In this document: piece by piece, positions 41,391 to 54,560 of the stretch
Numbering within the stretch: the stretch's first letter is position 1
How the letters are laid out: each line of letters opens with the position of its first letter
Origin: Cristatella mucedo
Lineage: Eukaryota; Bryozoa; Phylactolaemata; Cristatellidae
Length of the DNA: 64,000 nucleotides
Direction of reading: 5' to 3'
Assembly: GCA_009760855.2 (NCBI GenBank)
Contig: WPIO01000001.1
Coordinates: 2,741,001 to 2,805,000 of the forward strand
Translations under genes and position numbers: made by a program
Notes under the pieces: generated by a model
What the model saw: only the letters and a program-made list of their open reading frames with translations
Database searches by the model: none
What the model was told of the DNA's origin: nothing

Positions 41391-43547
41391 CTAAGCAACC
41401 GAGCATCCCAACATCCCCCTTACGATCGGTCCAGGGGAAGGGGCTGAGTCTTGGGTCTGCTGGTTCTCCCTTTCCCCATGTGGCAGTGCTACCGTGGAGC
41501 AACTTACGGTTCACCGTGCAGGCATTTACAAGCTATTGGCATTATGGTCACGGCACAAAGCAGCAGTAGGCACGGCTGTCGTCATGCCAGGCATGACAGG
41601 CTACATCTGCCGTTAAGAGAAGCACACAAAAAAGGAGTAGGGTGCACAGGGGTAAGAAGCAGCACACCCCAATATTAATTCCGCGCTGACCGCTTGCATA
41701 GGTAGCTTGTCTTGTGCAGAGGTCGGCTACATTGCCAACAGCCTCCAGTAGGCATCGACAAATTGCACCGGACAGTGGCACAGCAGCAGGCAGCGGCTCC
41801 AAACTTGTAGGCCACAACGTTTTCTGGCGGAACTGCTATTGTTTATGCACAGGGGCACACACACGGGGCAGACTGTGCAGCCAGCAGCCATGGCTAGAAC
41901 TGATCAGCTGCTGGCTGCATGCAGCCAGCCCGGCCCCACCAGGTCTGGTAAATTGTGACTGCTAGCTGAGCCACGGCAGTCGATAGAATGGGCAGTTAGA
42001 TGGGGAGTCAGCACCACCACTCCTGCTCGAACCGACTTGAAGGGGCACATCCAGTAGCTTGGCTGCCTGCCACACCCATTCGCCGTTCTATGATTGGCTG
42101 CCTATAGGTGGATATAAAGATTTGGCCACCCCTCCTCAGCTCAATCCTGGACAAGCCTATTGGTCGCTAGCATAGCCAAGACAACGCTTTCGCAGACCAG
42201 CAGGAAACATGGAGCTGAAACTGCAGGAAGCCACTTCAGCACTCGGAACAGTGGCAGGCTTAGGGGCTGGGCTGGACTGGACCTTGTGAGTGGGTGGCCT
42301 GTCTTGGATAAAAGAAAAGAATACTACTCGTTTTCTGTGCACAGCCGAACGTGGGTAATGAATGACTTACCCTATAGCGTTCAGTCTGTGCCCACCGAAC
42401 CCTTCAAACTCCATTCCACAGCCACCATTCGCCAGCAACACCGAAACACCAACCACTTACCGAAAGGCAGCACTTACCGAAAGGCAGGTCAGGGGCAGAG
42501 AAAGTGCAAGCAGGTTGTGAGCCCAGCCCTCAGCCTTTCCTAAACGGCTAGCATCTCACAAAAAAACCTTCAGCCAACCATGGATCATCAACAAACGGTT
42601 GAAGCCAGCAATGCTGTGCAAGCACTGCAGGATTACTGAAGAGAATCACGCCTCTGGCACGTCGGGTGGCTGAGAGCTGTGCTCAAATGCCTGCAAGCTC
42701 ACTAGCCCACTCGAGAGCATGGCCACCGCCATATTTGGGAGCTGGGTGGTGCTAGGACATATACCCCAGCTGCCAGTCTGATTGTCAGCACCAACGACAG
42801 TTAATTTTCATCCATAGAATATCAGCAGCAGTCACTGTCGTTGCCAGCGACAGCAGGTGATATAGGAGCTGCTGGCAATGGCAGTCGATCAGTGGTCTCA
42901 CCCATTGCTGCTGCTCTGCTCCACAAACGTCAGCAGACTGGGGCTGATGAAGCATCAAGAAGACATCATCAGAGACCCTCACGTCCAGCCGGAGCCAACC
43001 TGGCAACAGACACAGCCATCGGTAAGGTGAGCAGGTGAGCAAATAGACATACCGCCTCAATCGGTATGGGAAACAATTCGAACAGTCGGTCAAGCATCCC
43101 GGCAAGCAGCCGGTCAGAATCCAAGCTATGCACCACTGGCAACACAATTCATGCAAATGATCATGCTACATTAGATATATCTGGAGCATTCGAGCCCAGC
43201 GGCAGTGCTAGCTTTTAAGTGCAGCAATGTGGATGTGGCGGTCAGGCACATTACCATCACACAACCACACCAATATACATTCATCTCAAGATCACTAGCA
43301 CATCATGCATGCACATAGCCACAGTTAAATGCTAGCTTTGGCATGCGGATGGGGCAGGCCAGCAGACCCTAGAGGTCCAGTGAAACAACCATAAAAGGAG
43401 GATGTAAAGCAGCCCTTCGGTCCCCCTTCGGTGGCCAACCCGAGTGGCTGACCTGGCCAGTTAAAGGTCTGGCTTCCTCCTAGGCTCAATCTTGGTTGTC
43501 ACTATCTGCATGCTGGCGCACACAGAACTCGTCGGAGAGTAATGTAA

Positions 43548-43770
43548 TGTAATGTATCTCCGTCAGTAACTCCACAAAGTCATAAAGACCATGTGGGTGT
43601 TACGCAGGAGAGTTTGGTATAGCACACTCACAGCCTAAGCGGCTTTCGGTACGCATTCGGTAGCCAACCGACTTCGTCTCACCCAACAAAGAGAAAGTGG
43701 GAAGCATAGCAGAGTCAGGAGAGCAGTTGAGGTAGTGAGTAACATAGAAGTAGCAGTTCAGGACCGCTGA
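43548..43770 (+). repeat. repeat C copy 1
   Basis: It starts with TAATGTAATGTATCTCCGTC and contains TAACTCCACAAAGTCATA, GTGGGTGTTACGCAGG and GAGAAAGTGGGAAGCATAGC. Over 200 bp it is closely similar to copy 2. No tRNA boxes or coding frame; its class is unknown. Confidence 0.85.
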
Positions 43771-43884
43771 AAAAGATGTGCCATAGTCGGCATCGACCGT
43801 GCTCTGGCATTGTGATGACCTGATACATTCGCCTTTTGCCAGAGGTTACTTCGAAGCTATGGCGCCATTGATAAGTGAGATAGT

Positions 43885-43887
<3 letters not shown>

Positions 43888-43924
<37 letters not shown>

Positions 43925-44190
43925 CACTTGATAAAGCGCCCTCAGAGAACTTAATCTCTTTCTAGGTGCTTTACATTTGCAGCAAAGTGATATGCAATAG
44001 AATAGTAAGTAAAATCATGCTTGAAAAACAAACAAAATGAATAATATGGTTAGGGGTGACATGCACAGGGTCAGCATGCAAATGTGGTTAGTGGCAGCAT
44101 GCACAGTGTCAGCACGCATAAGCACATCAAGGACGAATCACAGGGACCCACTAAATGCTGTCCTAAATAGGTGTGTTATCAAAGCAAATG
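43888..44190 (-). mobile_element. LINE 3' end with ATT tail
   Basis: An AAT repeat (43888-43922) on the plus strand is the tail. Next to it lie GCGCCCTCAGAGAACTTAAT and the 3' untranslated words GACATGCACAGGGTCAGCAT and GACCCACTAAATGCTGT, shared with 4687-4960. Confidence 0.85.
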
Positions 44191-46720
44191 CGTGGTCAGG
44201 TGGTCACCTACCAACAAGTGGAAATGATCGGCATTGGAATAAATGTCCACCAGTTAAGAATGATTTGTATACTATATATGAATAGTTAGAATAGCAATGG
44301 CCAATGCCATGCATGAGCAGCAGCAACAGAGGCGGCAGCAGCAGCAGATAGAAAGCTGTCAAGTGGCTGCTCAGCGATCATTGTCAGAGATCATTGACTC
44401 GTCGTACCACTCAGGATGCATGAGCATGATAACATAGCAAGGGTGACTCTAATTGAGGCACGGATTTCTGACCGAAAAATCATACTACACATCAGTGACA
44501 GGAAACTGTCTACGCATTTCGACATATCGGCAGATGGGCTCACACAACAGCCACATGGTAGACATCAGCCAATTCAGAGTTCTGCCTCTGCAAATAGTCT
44601 TGATCGCACCGTGAAAAGAAGCTTGCCGGAAGCGCCAAACCTAGAACACCTTTTAGGTGTAGGCCTTTAGGGTAGATGGCAATGCGACTGCTACGCATGC
44701 TGCTATGCATATTGCTCGTGAGAGCATGGTTTGGTTTGTAAGGGCAGAATCTTTCCTGGAATCTATCCATGAGCTTTACATATGCCGCAGGTCTCGAGCC
44801 CATGAACTTAGTCGTTAAAGGCTAGCATGTTACTCCTGGGCCAAACCAGGACCTTAATTGGTAGCCAAGGGTCGACATAGTTAAGCTGGTGAGACTCTTG
44901 CCTCGGGATTTGTAAGCAGAGGGTACAACTACTGAGGAAGACTAGGTCTTCTTTCGTTGCAGTGCTACGATGTTCTTTAGGATCACACTGAATAAATTCG
45001 ACCGTCTGCCCATCCAAAAAATTTTTCAAACGAATGGGACTTGAACTGGGGGGAGTTTGTGTTGGTATGTACGTACGACGTGTGGGCATGTGCACACCTT
45101 CATCTCAAATTCCATATAGCCAAGAGGATTGAGCAACACGTTTTGAAGGGCTGCCTTTTCACGAACACGGTGATTCTTCATAACACTCGTCGGACGTACC
45201 AGCTGCAAAGCATTGCTAACGTAGAACTGAGATAATTTTCTTGGTGGCCACTCAGCTGTTACCATTACCACTGCTTCTTCTATTGCTAGCCAATAAGGCA
45301 AAGCAGCATTGCATGGCATTGCTTTCGAAATGTTATATTCGTTATGTCGATGGTAGAAGTAAACTAGAAGCCATCTTCTATGGCACAATGATCCAGCAAG
45401 TAGAACCATGTCATTACCGGCAATAATCACTATTTTGTGTGTGTCTCTGCTACAAGCACTATAACAGTCACCGAGGCACCTGACACAGCAAAAGTGCATT
45501 TATCGGGAATTTCTAAGTAGAGCAGCTGGAGGCTGTCATAAGAGTAAGTAACAATACTGCCTTTTACATTACAAACCGGGCCTCAGCAAGCTGAAAGCCA
45601 CTATTTCACGATTAGGTTTAACATGCAACAGTGCACGTGCACACACACCAGCCGATCAACACAGAGTGACCTTATAGAAGTGGCTAGAAGATGTAGTGGC
45701 TTAGGATTACTTAAACGATGGAAGTGAGCAACGGGAAGTGTCATCCAGAAGGGGAAGCAAAGCCAGCAGACAGGACGAAGCTGGCAGAAGCTCAGGAATA
45801 GAAGCATGGCTCCCAAGGCACAGCTGCAACATCATAGTTGGCCAATAATAAGCTGAGACAATAAATAATGGCCAGGGCACATTTTCGAAGAGGTAGAGGT
45901 AGAAATAGGTTAGATTTTGCAATTGTTATCAAGCAGAGCGTGCCAAAGAGCAGGGCTTACAAACGGTCTGCATCATGTCGGGAGGGGAGGGCCAGCATAG
46001 GAGGCAACAAATGAGTGCTGCACCATGATCTTCTCAATTATGGGTACTCACAGTTACTCATCTACACACCGAGCTTAGTAAATGCAAAAAAACAAGCAAA
46101 GAAAGGTAAAGAGCAGCACAGGCAAGGCAGTGATCAAGGCTATCAGTAATGATTGATGGGAATCTAAGGAATTGTTTCAACAGACACACATACTCACTTG
46201 AAGCACACCCAAACCCTTGCCCTGCATGTGATTAGAGCAAGGTCAAACAACTTCTGTACACAATGGGGCTGGTAGGCTAAGCTTCATTACAGAGCTTGCC
46301 AAAAAATGCTGGCCAAAGCTGAAAAATTTCTTTGGCAGCAGCAGCAGAGGTTATAAGGAAGCTGCAGGTCACGAAACCGCAAGTTTGCCAGCAACCGGCT
46401 AATCCAGCCCAACATTTAGCAATACCCTCCTTTTTCCCAAAACAGACCAATCGGCAGCACAAGTAGTTGGAGCCTAAGCAGTCGTAAGTAACATGGAAGA
46501 TTTGGAAAAGACTCCTCCACTCAGCTACCAGTACAGCCGGCCCCTCCCGCATTGCAGCCACTCTGGGCTGGAAGGCAGCAGATCACAACAGCCAGCTCCG
46601 AACTTGACCTCGATATTACTGTCAACAGAGCATTCAAGCACAGTGCACTCACTCGGTAGAGCAATATCTCAAATTAAATTAAAATCTCAAAGCCCCATGC
46701 TAGCGCTAGGTATGTATATA

Positions 46721-46821
<101 letters not shown>

Positions 46822-47199
46822 ATATACCCAGTATCGATATATATACATTAATTTATTTATTGCACAACACACCAACTTCGCTGCAATATGCTAGCAGGCT
46901 AACTAACGCAGCTAAATGCGCATGTATCGGGATCGGTGTAAGCAGGCAGCATAGGACATAGGACTAGAACAGTACCAGCCGAGGTCAGCATACATCGATG
47001 GGTACTCGAAGTCGGTGGCATAAGTCTGGGAGCAAGCATTGGCCAACGCTAGACATACGAGCGTGTCGTTTCTTAATACAATGGTTGCAAAAAAACTATA
47101 CATAATTCGTAATCAGGGATTGTCTTCTTGCACGATGAGTGGGATTGTTCACCACTCGGTTCGGGAGGCACCCTCCAGCAAGGTCAACAGAGAGCAGAC

Positions 47200-47440
47200 C
47201 ACTTCTCCACTATGCATGCTGACACTGTGCACGCTGCCACTAACTACAGTTGCAAGCTAACACTGTAAATATCACCTCTAATCCCGTTATGCTTGTTGAC
47301 ATTGAGCATGCTACCACTAACCATTCGATCGTGCTTCCTTTACAGCTTATGTAAAGTGCCTAGAAAGAGATTAAGTTCTGATGAGGGCACTATACAAATG
47401 TAGTATTATCATTGTTAGTATTGTTATTAAAGTCTAGAGC
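47200..47440 (+). mobile_element. LINE 3' end, plus orientation
   Basis: It carries the same 3' untranslated words as 43888-44190 in the opposite orientation (CATGCTGACACTGTGCACG, TGCCACTAAC), then GTAAAGTGCCTAGAAAGAG and an ATTATC/TTATTA tail. Confidence 0.8.
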
Positions 47441-48487
47441 GCGCATACTTTCAATATCGATACACTGCTGTAAATATACGAAACAGAACCACCGCAGCGC
47501 ATTTTGTAGCTGAGGGCACCCTGGCGGCGACTTCCGATAGGCATCGGTGGATTCTGGCGAAGTCCTATTATCGGCACCAGATACGGCAGCCATGAGAGCG
47601 GAGCGGAGCATAAGGCAGACAAGTTGCGTTGCCGGTCGTTCGTCCGCCGCTGTCGCGTCGGGCGACCGGCGAACGGAGGGCAGCCGGCGCTCGCAAACTC
47701 CGGGCGCGATCGCCGGACGTCGCAGCGAGGCTCTCTCGCCAGAGCGCTCTGTGGCGGCAGGCGGATAGAAAGCGACCGCTGCGGTGCCAAACGACGGGGG
47801 GTCCAGCGGCCGCCAAAGGGCGCAATAGAAATACCGCGAAAGGCCGCGAAATACCGCGAAGGCCTCGGAGGGGGGGTGGCGCTCGCATCAACCCTCATCG
47901 AATGTCTGCTCGCTCGAGCAGTAACTGCCATCTCAGTGAACCGCTACAGAGCGCCCCCCTCCCCGAAAGCGGGTAGGGAGTAATGTGCCGCTAAAGCTGC
48001 AGCTGCTGGAGCACTTACGAAGACGAGCACCAGCGTCCGCTGAGGCGCACTCGCTGCGCCCGAACCACGGGGCTGAATGGTACGACCGGCTCAGAGGGGG
48101 AGGGCCATTGCTGTTCTTACCGCCCTTTTTAAAGAGCTGCAGCTAGGACGGCTAGGCTCAACGTTGCCAAGGTCAGAAGCTCAAACAGTTAATTCGCAAT
48201 ATCAGGTCGATTGGAATGCGTGCTCGCTACGCTTTTGTGCGCCCATGGAAGTTCACGCGCCTTATCGTTTGATGCCTTGCTCAGAAGGGTATTTGTTTTG
48301 GTTTCGTAAGCGTCGGACGAAACCTTCAGGCGGCGTCCGATCGGATTCGAGGTTTCGACAGTGAGCGGTCAGGCGAGCGAGACCACCGCAGCGTCCGCTG
48401 CCCTCAGTTATATTCCTAACGACGACGTCCCGTCTCGGGAACCTTCGAAAATCAATCAACACAGGTGGTCTACAAGCCGGAAACCCC

Positions 48488-48572
48488 TTAGCAGTAAATG
48501 TAAAGCGCCTAGAAAGAGATCGAGTTCTTTGAGGGCGCTTTATCAAGTGCATTATTATTATTATTAAGTAAT
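48488..48572 (+). mobile_element. LINE or SINE-B 3' tail fragment
   Basis: It has GTAAAGCGCCTAGAAAGAG, GGGCGCTTTATCAAGTGC and ATTATTATTATTA, the clean form of the shared 3' end. Confidence 0.75.
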
Positions 48573-49437
48573 AGCTACTTTGTAGTTTCGTCCAAACTTC
48601 GCTAACGTAGCACTGGCTCAGATTGATTTGCTTTGATCTTTGCACGCAGCTGCATTTTGTAGCTGTGGCGGTCACGCTGTCGCCTTTCGGGACGGCTTGC
48701 ATTCTCGTTGGGCCATTAGACGCGTCAAGAAATGGCTCACGGTAATAGATTCGATCATGCGAATGCGAATAGACTGTGCGAATGCGGTGCTGCTAATTTG
48801 AAAACTTGCCGCGGGTGAATCTTGTGCCTGCGCGGGCCGCGTGGAGAAGTGCCCGTTGCTCTGACGGCGTGCCGACCGCAGGCCGCCTTCCCGTAGCCCG
48901 CGAACGAACGCATCGATGAAGTCTGCTTGGCGAATGCACCGACCTACTTGCTCAGACGTAATAGATCAACGACTATTAATCCTAGCGGATGGCCCTGGTA
49001 GAGGTTGCCAATGGAAACGGCTGCCAGATCTCGCGGAATGTCCTGCCCCTCTGAGCCTAGCTCGACTGGAAATGGTTAGTAATCACCACTGGTGGGAGCA
49101 GCAACCAGTCTACTCGGCGTCCCAGCCACCCCTACACCGCCTCGCCCCTCCCCCTGCTGCTGCTGCCGCTGACCGCTGAGCCTTGGACGATCGGAGCGAT
49201 TAATGATGAACCTCACGCAAGCCGGCGGTCCGCGAGGCGCTAATCCCGCAACCGCCATTAAAGAGGCTCTACATGAAACTGCAACGGAGCGAGAGTGCTT
49301 GACTGCTCAGAGATCAGAGTGGAGGAGAGCTCGTGATAAAGAAGAGAACAAGTGTAAGTGTTAGAGAACTCGGCGAGGATGCGAGATAAGGAATCGGAGA
49401 GAAGTGAATGTGAATCCACTAGTGACAGAGAGCAAGA

Positions 49438-49531
49438 AAGGAGAGAGCAAGTGAGAGAGAGAGAGAGAGAGCAGAAGGGAGAGAGAGAGAGCAAAAGAGA
49501 GAGCAAGAGAAAGAGAGAGAGAGAGAGAGGG
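49438..49531. repeat. purine-rich GA microsatellite
   Basis: Imperfect GA runs with AGCAAGAG interruptions form an almost pure purine strand of about 95 bp. Confidence 0.9.
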
Positions 49532-49579
49532 CAGCGTTGAAGTCATTCGCGTGAGTGGAAGTGGGAGCGGTTGCTTTAC

Positions 49580-49583
49580 CCAT
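49580..49583 (-). other. candidate start codon mini-exon end (ATGG) of the sacsin-like gene
   Basis: On the minus strand, CATTCATGG|GTAAAGC gives ATG plus one base before a donor-like GTAAAG. Spliced to exon 1 it would read Met-Gly-Lys-Phe in phase. A TATAAAAAG word lies about 215 bp upstream (49796-49804). It fits the required phase but is otherwise unsupported, since a short signal like this can occur by chance in 10 kb. Confidence 0.2.
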
Positions 49584-50562
49584 GAATGCAAACGGGCTGG
49601 AGGCGGCGGATGAGCTAGGAGAGGCAGACCGAGCCGCGCGCTCACCATTCGATTGAGAGTGAAGAACGCAACGGCGGTGGCCCCACGCTGCTTCGCGACG
49701 ACCTGCAGACCTGAAAGAATGTCGCAGCCTTCAATGATTGCAACTTCCATACTTCTATAGCAAGACCGCGAGTGTGCTTTTAAGGTAACGTCCGGCTTTT
49801 TATAGCACAGCGCGGCTGTGCTTGGAGCCAGTATCCTCATGTGTAGGTAGGCTAAGCGCTAGCCCGGAATATGACGAGAGAGCTGCGATCGTTCGCGCAG
49901 GCTGGTAAGACGGTTCTCGGTAAAGCTTTGGTCCACAGGCGCAGCTGATACCACCAGTACGACTGACCCGGCGCGTCTCTGGCATCCGGCTCGGGTTAAT
50001 GACGCTCAGAGGAATTTCAGATTCGCTACGCGATCGCCCTCGAAACGCGCTACTAATGACCCCCGAACGAACTGAGGCCACCAGGCCTCCTCTGCGAGCG
50101 AGCGAGCTACCGCCGCGCTATAGATTCTCCACACATTTGCCGCCGCCGCCCTACGAAGACGCTACACCTACGCAATAAGCTGCAGCATCTGTCACGTTAG
50201 CTCTTCCTTCAGAAATGGTTTGGCCCAAGGCGTCAGATAAACTGTAACGTCGGCGGTTGCAGATGCGACGCCAGCGCAAGCCTTGGCCGTTGACCTTGGG
50301 ACGCACGATCCCCGGACGCCGACTCAGTAAATGGCGCTGCTCCCGAGCTGCCTGCTCGGAAACGTCGTGCGTCCTCCGCCGGTCCGCCATCCTTCGCCTC
50401 TCGAGGAAGACACTGGGTTCTGCGAGCAGCCCCGCTCCGACTCGCCAAGCTGCTCCCAATAAAGTCTACTAAAAGACAGTTAGGCTCTGCCCTTCTCAGC
50501 CAATTTGTCCTGAAAGTTTCCAGTTCCTAGTGCCTGCAATTAATGGACAAATATGTCTCTCC

Positions 50563-50775
50563 TATGTAACGTAATGTATCTCCATCTGTAACTCCGCAAA
50601 GCCACAGACTATCTGGGTGTTACGCAGGTTTTTGTATAGAGCACTCGTTGCCTTCGCAGCTTTTGGCACGCATTCATTAGCCAGCAGACTTCATCTCACG
50701 CAATAAAGAGAAAGTGGGAAGCATAGCAGAGCCAGGAGAGCAGTTGAGGTAGTGAGTAGCATGGAACTCGTACAA
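50563..50775 (+). repeat. repeat C copy 2
   Basis: Same order of blocks as copy 1, including GTAATGTATCTCC, GGGTGTTACGCAGG, AAAGAGAAAGTGGGAAGCAT and GAGAGCAGTTGAGGTAGTGA. Confidence 0.85.
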
Positions 50776-50939
50776 TGAGCCAGTCCAGGTTATTCAAGGC
50801 TTCAGTCAGTCGCCTTCTGGCAGAGTTATGCTTCACCCAGAAAGCATTTGTCCAAGCTAAATCTATGAAATTCGTTGATAAAAATATGCTGTTAGTGTGC
50901 TGATGGATGGTGACACCGTGCATGTAATCGCTAACTGTC

Positions 50940-51035
50940 AAATTTGACACGCTTCCTTTACAGCATATGTAAAGATATACAGTGATCTAGTTTTCCAAGG
51001 GTGCTATGCAAATGTGTTCTTATTTTTATTATCGT
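50940..51035 (+). mobile_element. LINE 3' tail fragment
   Basis: CGCTTCCTTTACAGCATATG and GGGTGCTATGCAAATGTG followed by a T-rich TTATTTTTATTA end match the family 3' end. Confidence 0.6.
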
Positions 51036-51439
51036 TTCCGAGACAGTCAAACTAAATTTATGGCATGAAGACTGGATTGGCAATACGATACCCGTGCGAA
51101 GAGTGCGAGGTCGCAATCGCTTGCGAAAGTTGCATGGAGGCTGGCCCCTTATTTATTGTTTTATTGTAGAGCCTAACAGTCATATATTGTAGACGCTAAC
51201 GGCGGTGGCAATGCCGAACATTGGCACCCGGCACCTTTGGTAGTGTAAAAATTCATTTAATATCCTGGCTATGGCCGGCCTTAAAAAAGGAAACGGGTAG
51301 TGGACGTTGTCGTGCTACATCAGTCAGATTGTGACGCCCACGATAGTATTCGCGATTCCTGAATCATAACGAATAGGAACTGATCGTCGCAATCTGTGGC
51401 GAGGCGGTGTAATCAGCCCTGTCTTGAGCAACCCCTGTA

Positions 51440-51725
51440 ACGAGTCATGTATCAGCTCATGTATCAGCCGTGCTCCAGTATCAGCCGTGCTTCGTGCACC
51501 GGGCAGTGCAGCTATGGCTGCTGCGGGACCACGCGAAGTCGGTCTGTCAAACCACTGTCAATCGCTCTGGCTGTCAAATAGACTGCACTTCGCTATGCAC
51601 ATGGACTATGCACATGTGCATTTGATCATCTTGGTGCATGCATTGTGACATCGTGCATTGCGACATCGTGCATCTTGGTTCGTGCATTGTGCATGGACTA
51701 TGCACATGTGCATGGCAATGCACGT
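51440..51725. repeat. local direct-repeat cluster
   Basis: Words such as CATGTATCAGC and CCGTGCTTCGTG at 51446-51500 and CGTGCATTGTGACAT, CATCGTGCAT and GACTATGCACATGTGCAT at 51600-51715 recur two to four times. No known element was recognised. Confidence 0.6.
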
Positions 51726-52639
51726 GTTAGATTATGGTACGAGCGCTCTTCGTTACTGCCGCATTCCGTTGTCGTCGGCGTTACGCGAGCGCATCGGGGC
51801 AGCCTCTCGACTCGTTAGCATAGTGGCCGGCGTTGCGCCACGAGTACTCGCAGGCAAGGGCAGGTGCTGTTACCGAGCCCTTAATAGTTTGCAGCCCGTG
51901 TACGCTCACAGGCAGAAGCCGCTATCTTTAGCATCTGTAACAAGGTAAAGTTTCTAAGAGAATTAATCGGCCGTTCTGTCGATGCGCCTTCCGAGCGAAG
52001 ATTCCGATTCAGTCTTCGGAAGGTGCCGCCGTTCGTTTTTAGAGAGGCAATCGAGTTTTTGCGTGGATGGAGGTTCATGGCGATGCTGCCAGGTGACGAA
52101 TAGCCGACGACCAGCTGCACTATTCATCTCCTACGGATGCAAGACTTCGAGATAAAAAGTTAAATAAAACAGTGAACATATCAGCTGGTTTATGCAGCTG
52201 AAAAATGGGGTTTGCGGGTTCGCTTACGGCTCCTGTCACCATCTGCAATGATGCAATGACTTAACATTATTCAAGTGTCAGCTAATGATGCATCTGACCG
52301 ACCAATTTTCCCTGGGACACATTGAACGTGCCTTCTTTGTCCCATGTTTGCTTTTCGTCCGTACCTGTGGACGATTCGGAGCATTTTACTAAACAGGCCT
52401 CCTACTAGCCCATAGCCCTCGGTGACTTTTTGTGTGCTTGTGCGTGCTTTTCTAAACAGGATATTTGGGTGCCTTTGAATGGTTGCCAGTGCGAGATACC
52501 TTGTATGCAAAAAACTCAAGCTTATTGCTTCTTTAGCCGAGAGTTGCATATCGCCTAGATAGATATATGTTACTCCTAATGCGCTATACAGACGACTCAC
52601 GACGACTTACTGTTATCGTTGTTGTTAATTTATAAGAAC

Positions 52640-54020
52640 CCAGCAAATGCTATGAAAACCAGGTGCATTTTTAGATTTTTTTAATGTAGTCAAGTTAGTA
52701 CAAGCCGCGATGTCAGTCGCAAGTGACGTCCAGGCTTTGAGAGCACACGAACTAGAGACAAGGTCTCCAATGGATTTGTGTTTGGTTTGCGGCACCATTC
52801 TAAACAATTTGAGTAAGACGACTGGGTAGTACGACGCCAAGCCTATTCGGGAGTAGTTGCGGTAGGTAAGTCGAGGCAAGAGGATGAAGTGATCTAAAAG
52901 TGAATGACAAAACCTTTAAGTCGATGTGCGGCTTGATGGATTGCCAGTGCAGGTTGGCTTGAAACGGAGCAATGCAGTGATTTCGACGCTCACGACAGAA
53001 AAGCCTGACTGCATAGCTGTATACTAACTGTATGCTCCTGATTGCATAGACCGCAAGACCAGTAAGCGCCGAATTACGGAAGTTGGAGACGGATGTTACT
53101 AAGGCATGGACAAACTTGGATGTGGCTTCACTGTTTTAGCAGGCCAAAGTTTATTTGCGAAATTTTATATCGCTGAAAGTAGTCTTGAAAGGAGACTTGA
53201 CTGCGGAGCATGTGCGCTCGTCTTGTGAACGATCCCTTTGAAACCGGACACATGGATTGTGTGCAGATTTTACAGCATATGTGTTGGCAGAGCCCATTTT
53301 AATGGATAGGTCTTTCGATTTCTGAGTCACATTAGATTTGCCCTTAATTAGTAAGCTGGCTTGATCGTCATTCACTGTTGGAAAGTTTGTTGCCTTCCGA
53401 GTGCATGTGGCAATAATACTGTACATGCAGCAAGACAGTTGAGAGAGTCTGACGTGATGGAAGACTGAGATGTGTATCAAAGGATGGGTAAAGCCTCTTG
53501 TCATCTACTTAGAAATGTAAGTCTAGATTGTGCTTGGCGATCGCATCGGCAAGAGACAAAGTACCAATTTTGAAAAGCAGTGGATTAAGCTCAGAGTCAT
53601 CGGGTTCCCCGTACTTCCGCGATTTCTCAGATAATCTTTGTCCTTTGACATAAACACTCTGTCGCCTCTCTTATGAGATATGACCTGTACCGTTGAATTG
53701 CAGTACCAGTGATGCCCAGGCGACATGATAGGGGCTCGAGAAGGACTTGGTGATTGGTAGCATCAAATGCGGCCGAACGATCCAGCAAGCAAGCAGATGT
53801 GTATGCTAGACGAGGTCCTGCATAACTAATTAATAACACCCACCGGCCGGCAGACTTTCGAAGCGTAGTGAGCGATAAAAATACTTCTATTTGGAACAGT
53901 ATATATGCTCCATTTATTTTTACGATTTGCCGATACAGGAGACAGAAATCGATAAGTAAGTTGCACAATAACAAAATCGATAGTAAGTTGCCTTGCGAAG
54001 GTGGGTTACGTGCATGCACG
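52640..54020 (-). mobile_element. LINE copy with reverse transcriptase relic
   Basis: The minus strand encodes LLDRSAAFDATNHQVLL and LGITGTAIQRYRSYL, motifs of the L2/CR1-type reverse transcriptase finger and palm (consensus LDLSAAFDTVDH, RLGI-x-G-x-AL-x-W-x-x-SYL). Further left the 3' part aligns with the 4687-5985 copy (GGTCTCCAATGGATTTG, ACGACAGAAAAGCCTGACTG). Frames are broken in several places. The tail at 52608-52635 is GTTATCGTTGTTGTTAAT. Confidence 0.85.
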
Positions 54021-54560
54021 CGAAGACCATGGCAATTTGCTTAACCAGTTGCAGTTATCAATGGAATTATTGCAGAACAAGCCGCGTAAACCTAAGGACA
54101 CTCGGAACAAGCAGTTTACCCGAGTAGACAGAAACGCAAAGAGACGTCGTGGAAACATCGAGTTCAAGACAAGCAGCTATCTTCCTCATCTTGAATCCTC
54201 GGCCTCGAGCCTCGTATGATATGTCACCGTCACATTTATTATTGCAAAAAATAGTCTCTCATTGGGCAGGTAGCGAGTGCTTTCAACTACCGGGCGATTC
54301 GCAGCATGGACTCAGACATCAGTATCAGGACTCAGTGCTCACAGCATCAGTGAAGCCGCAGAAGTCCAGCGTCAGAGCATCAGTCAATAATCTCAACAGT
54401 TGGCACAGTAGGACTTTCCAAGCAAGACACCGATCGCGGTCTCCAAAGTGGCTATAACGGCACAGAAAAAACGATTCTTCTCTTTCCTCACATCGTCACT
54501 CAAGACTAAGCTACCCGCTTGGCACGTACACAACCTTGCAGCCAGTTCCAAGTTCTTATG

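Larger units (their letters stand above)
47615..50465. promoter_or_regulatory. GC/CpG-rich interval, candidate promoter region
   Basis: Three patches (about 47615-47990, 48780-48910 and 49600-50460) are rich in CG dinucleotides, unlike the surrounding AT-rich DNA. This composition fits a promoter-associated CpG island. The overlapping open frames on both strands have Arg/Ala/Pro-rich content typical of non-coding GC-rich DNA. A TATA-like word on the minus strand (49796-49804) could serve the sacsin-like gene. Assignment to a gene is inference. Confidence 0.35.

Noticed and set aside
45026-45499. 157-codon minus-strand open frame
   Set aside because: Composition is unremarkable and no domain could be recognised. 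Not supportable as a gene.
47434-47983. Overlapping open frames on both strands in the CpG-rich patch
   Set aside because: They are Arg/Ala/Pro-rich, present in four registers at once, with no motif. Composition alone explains them.
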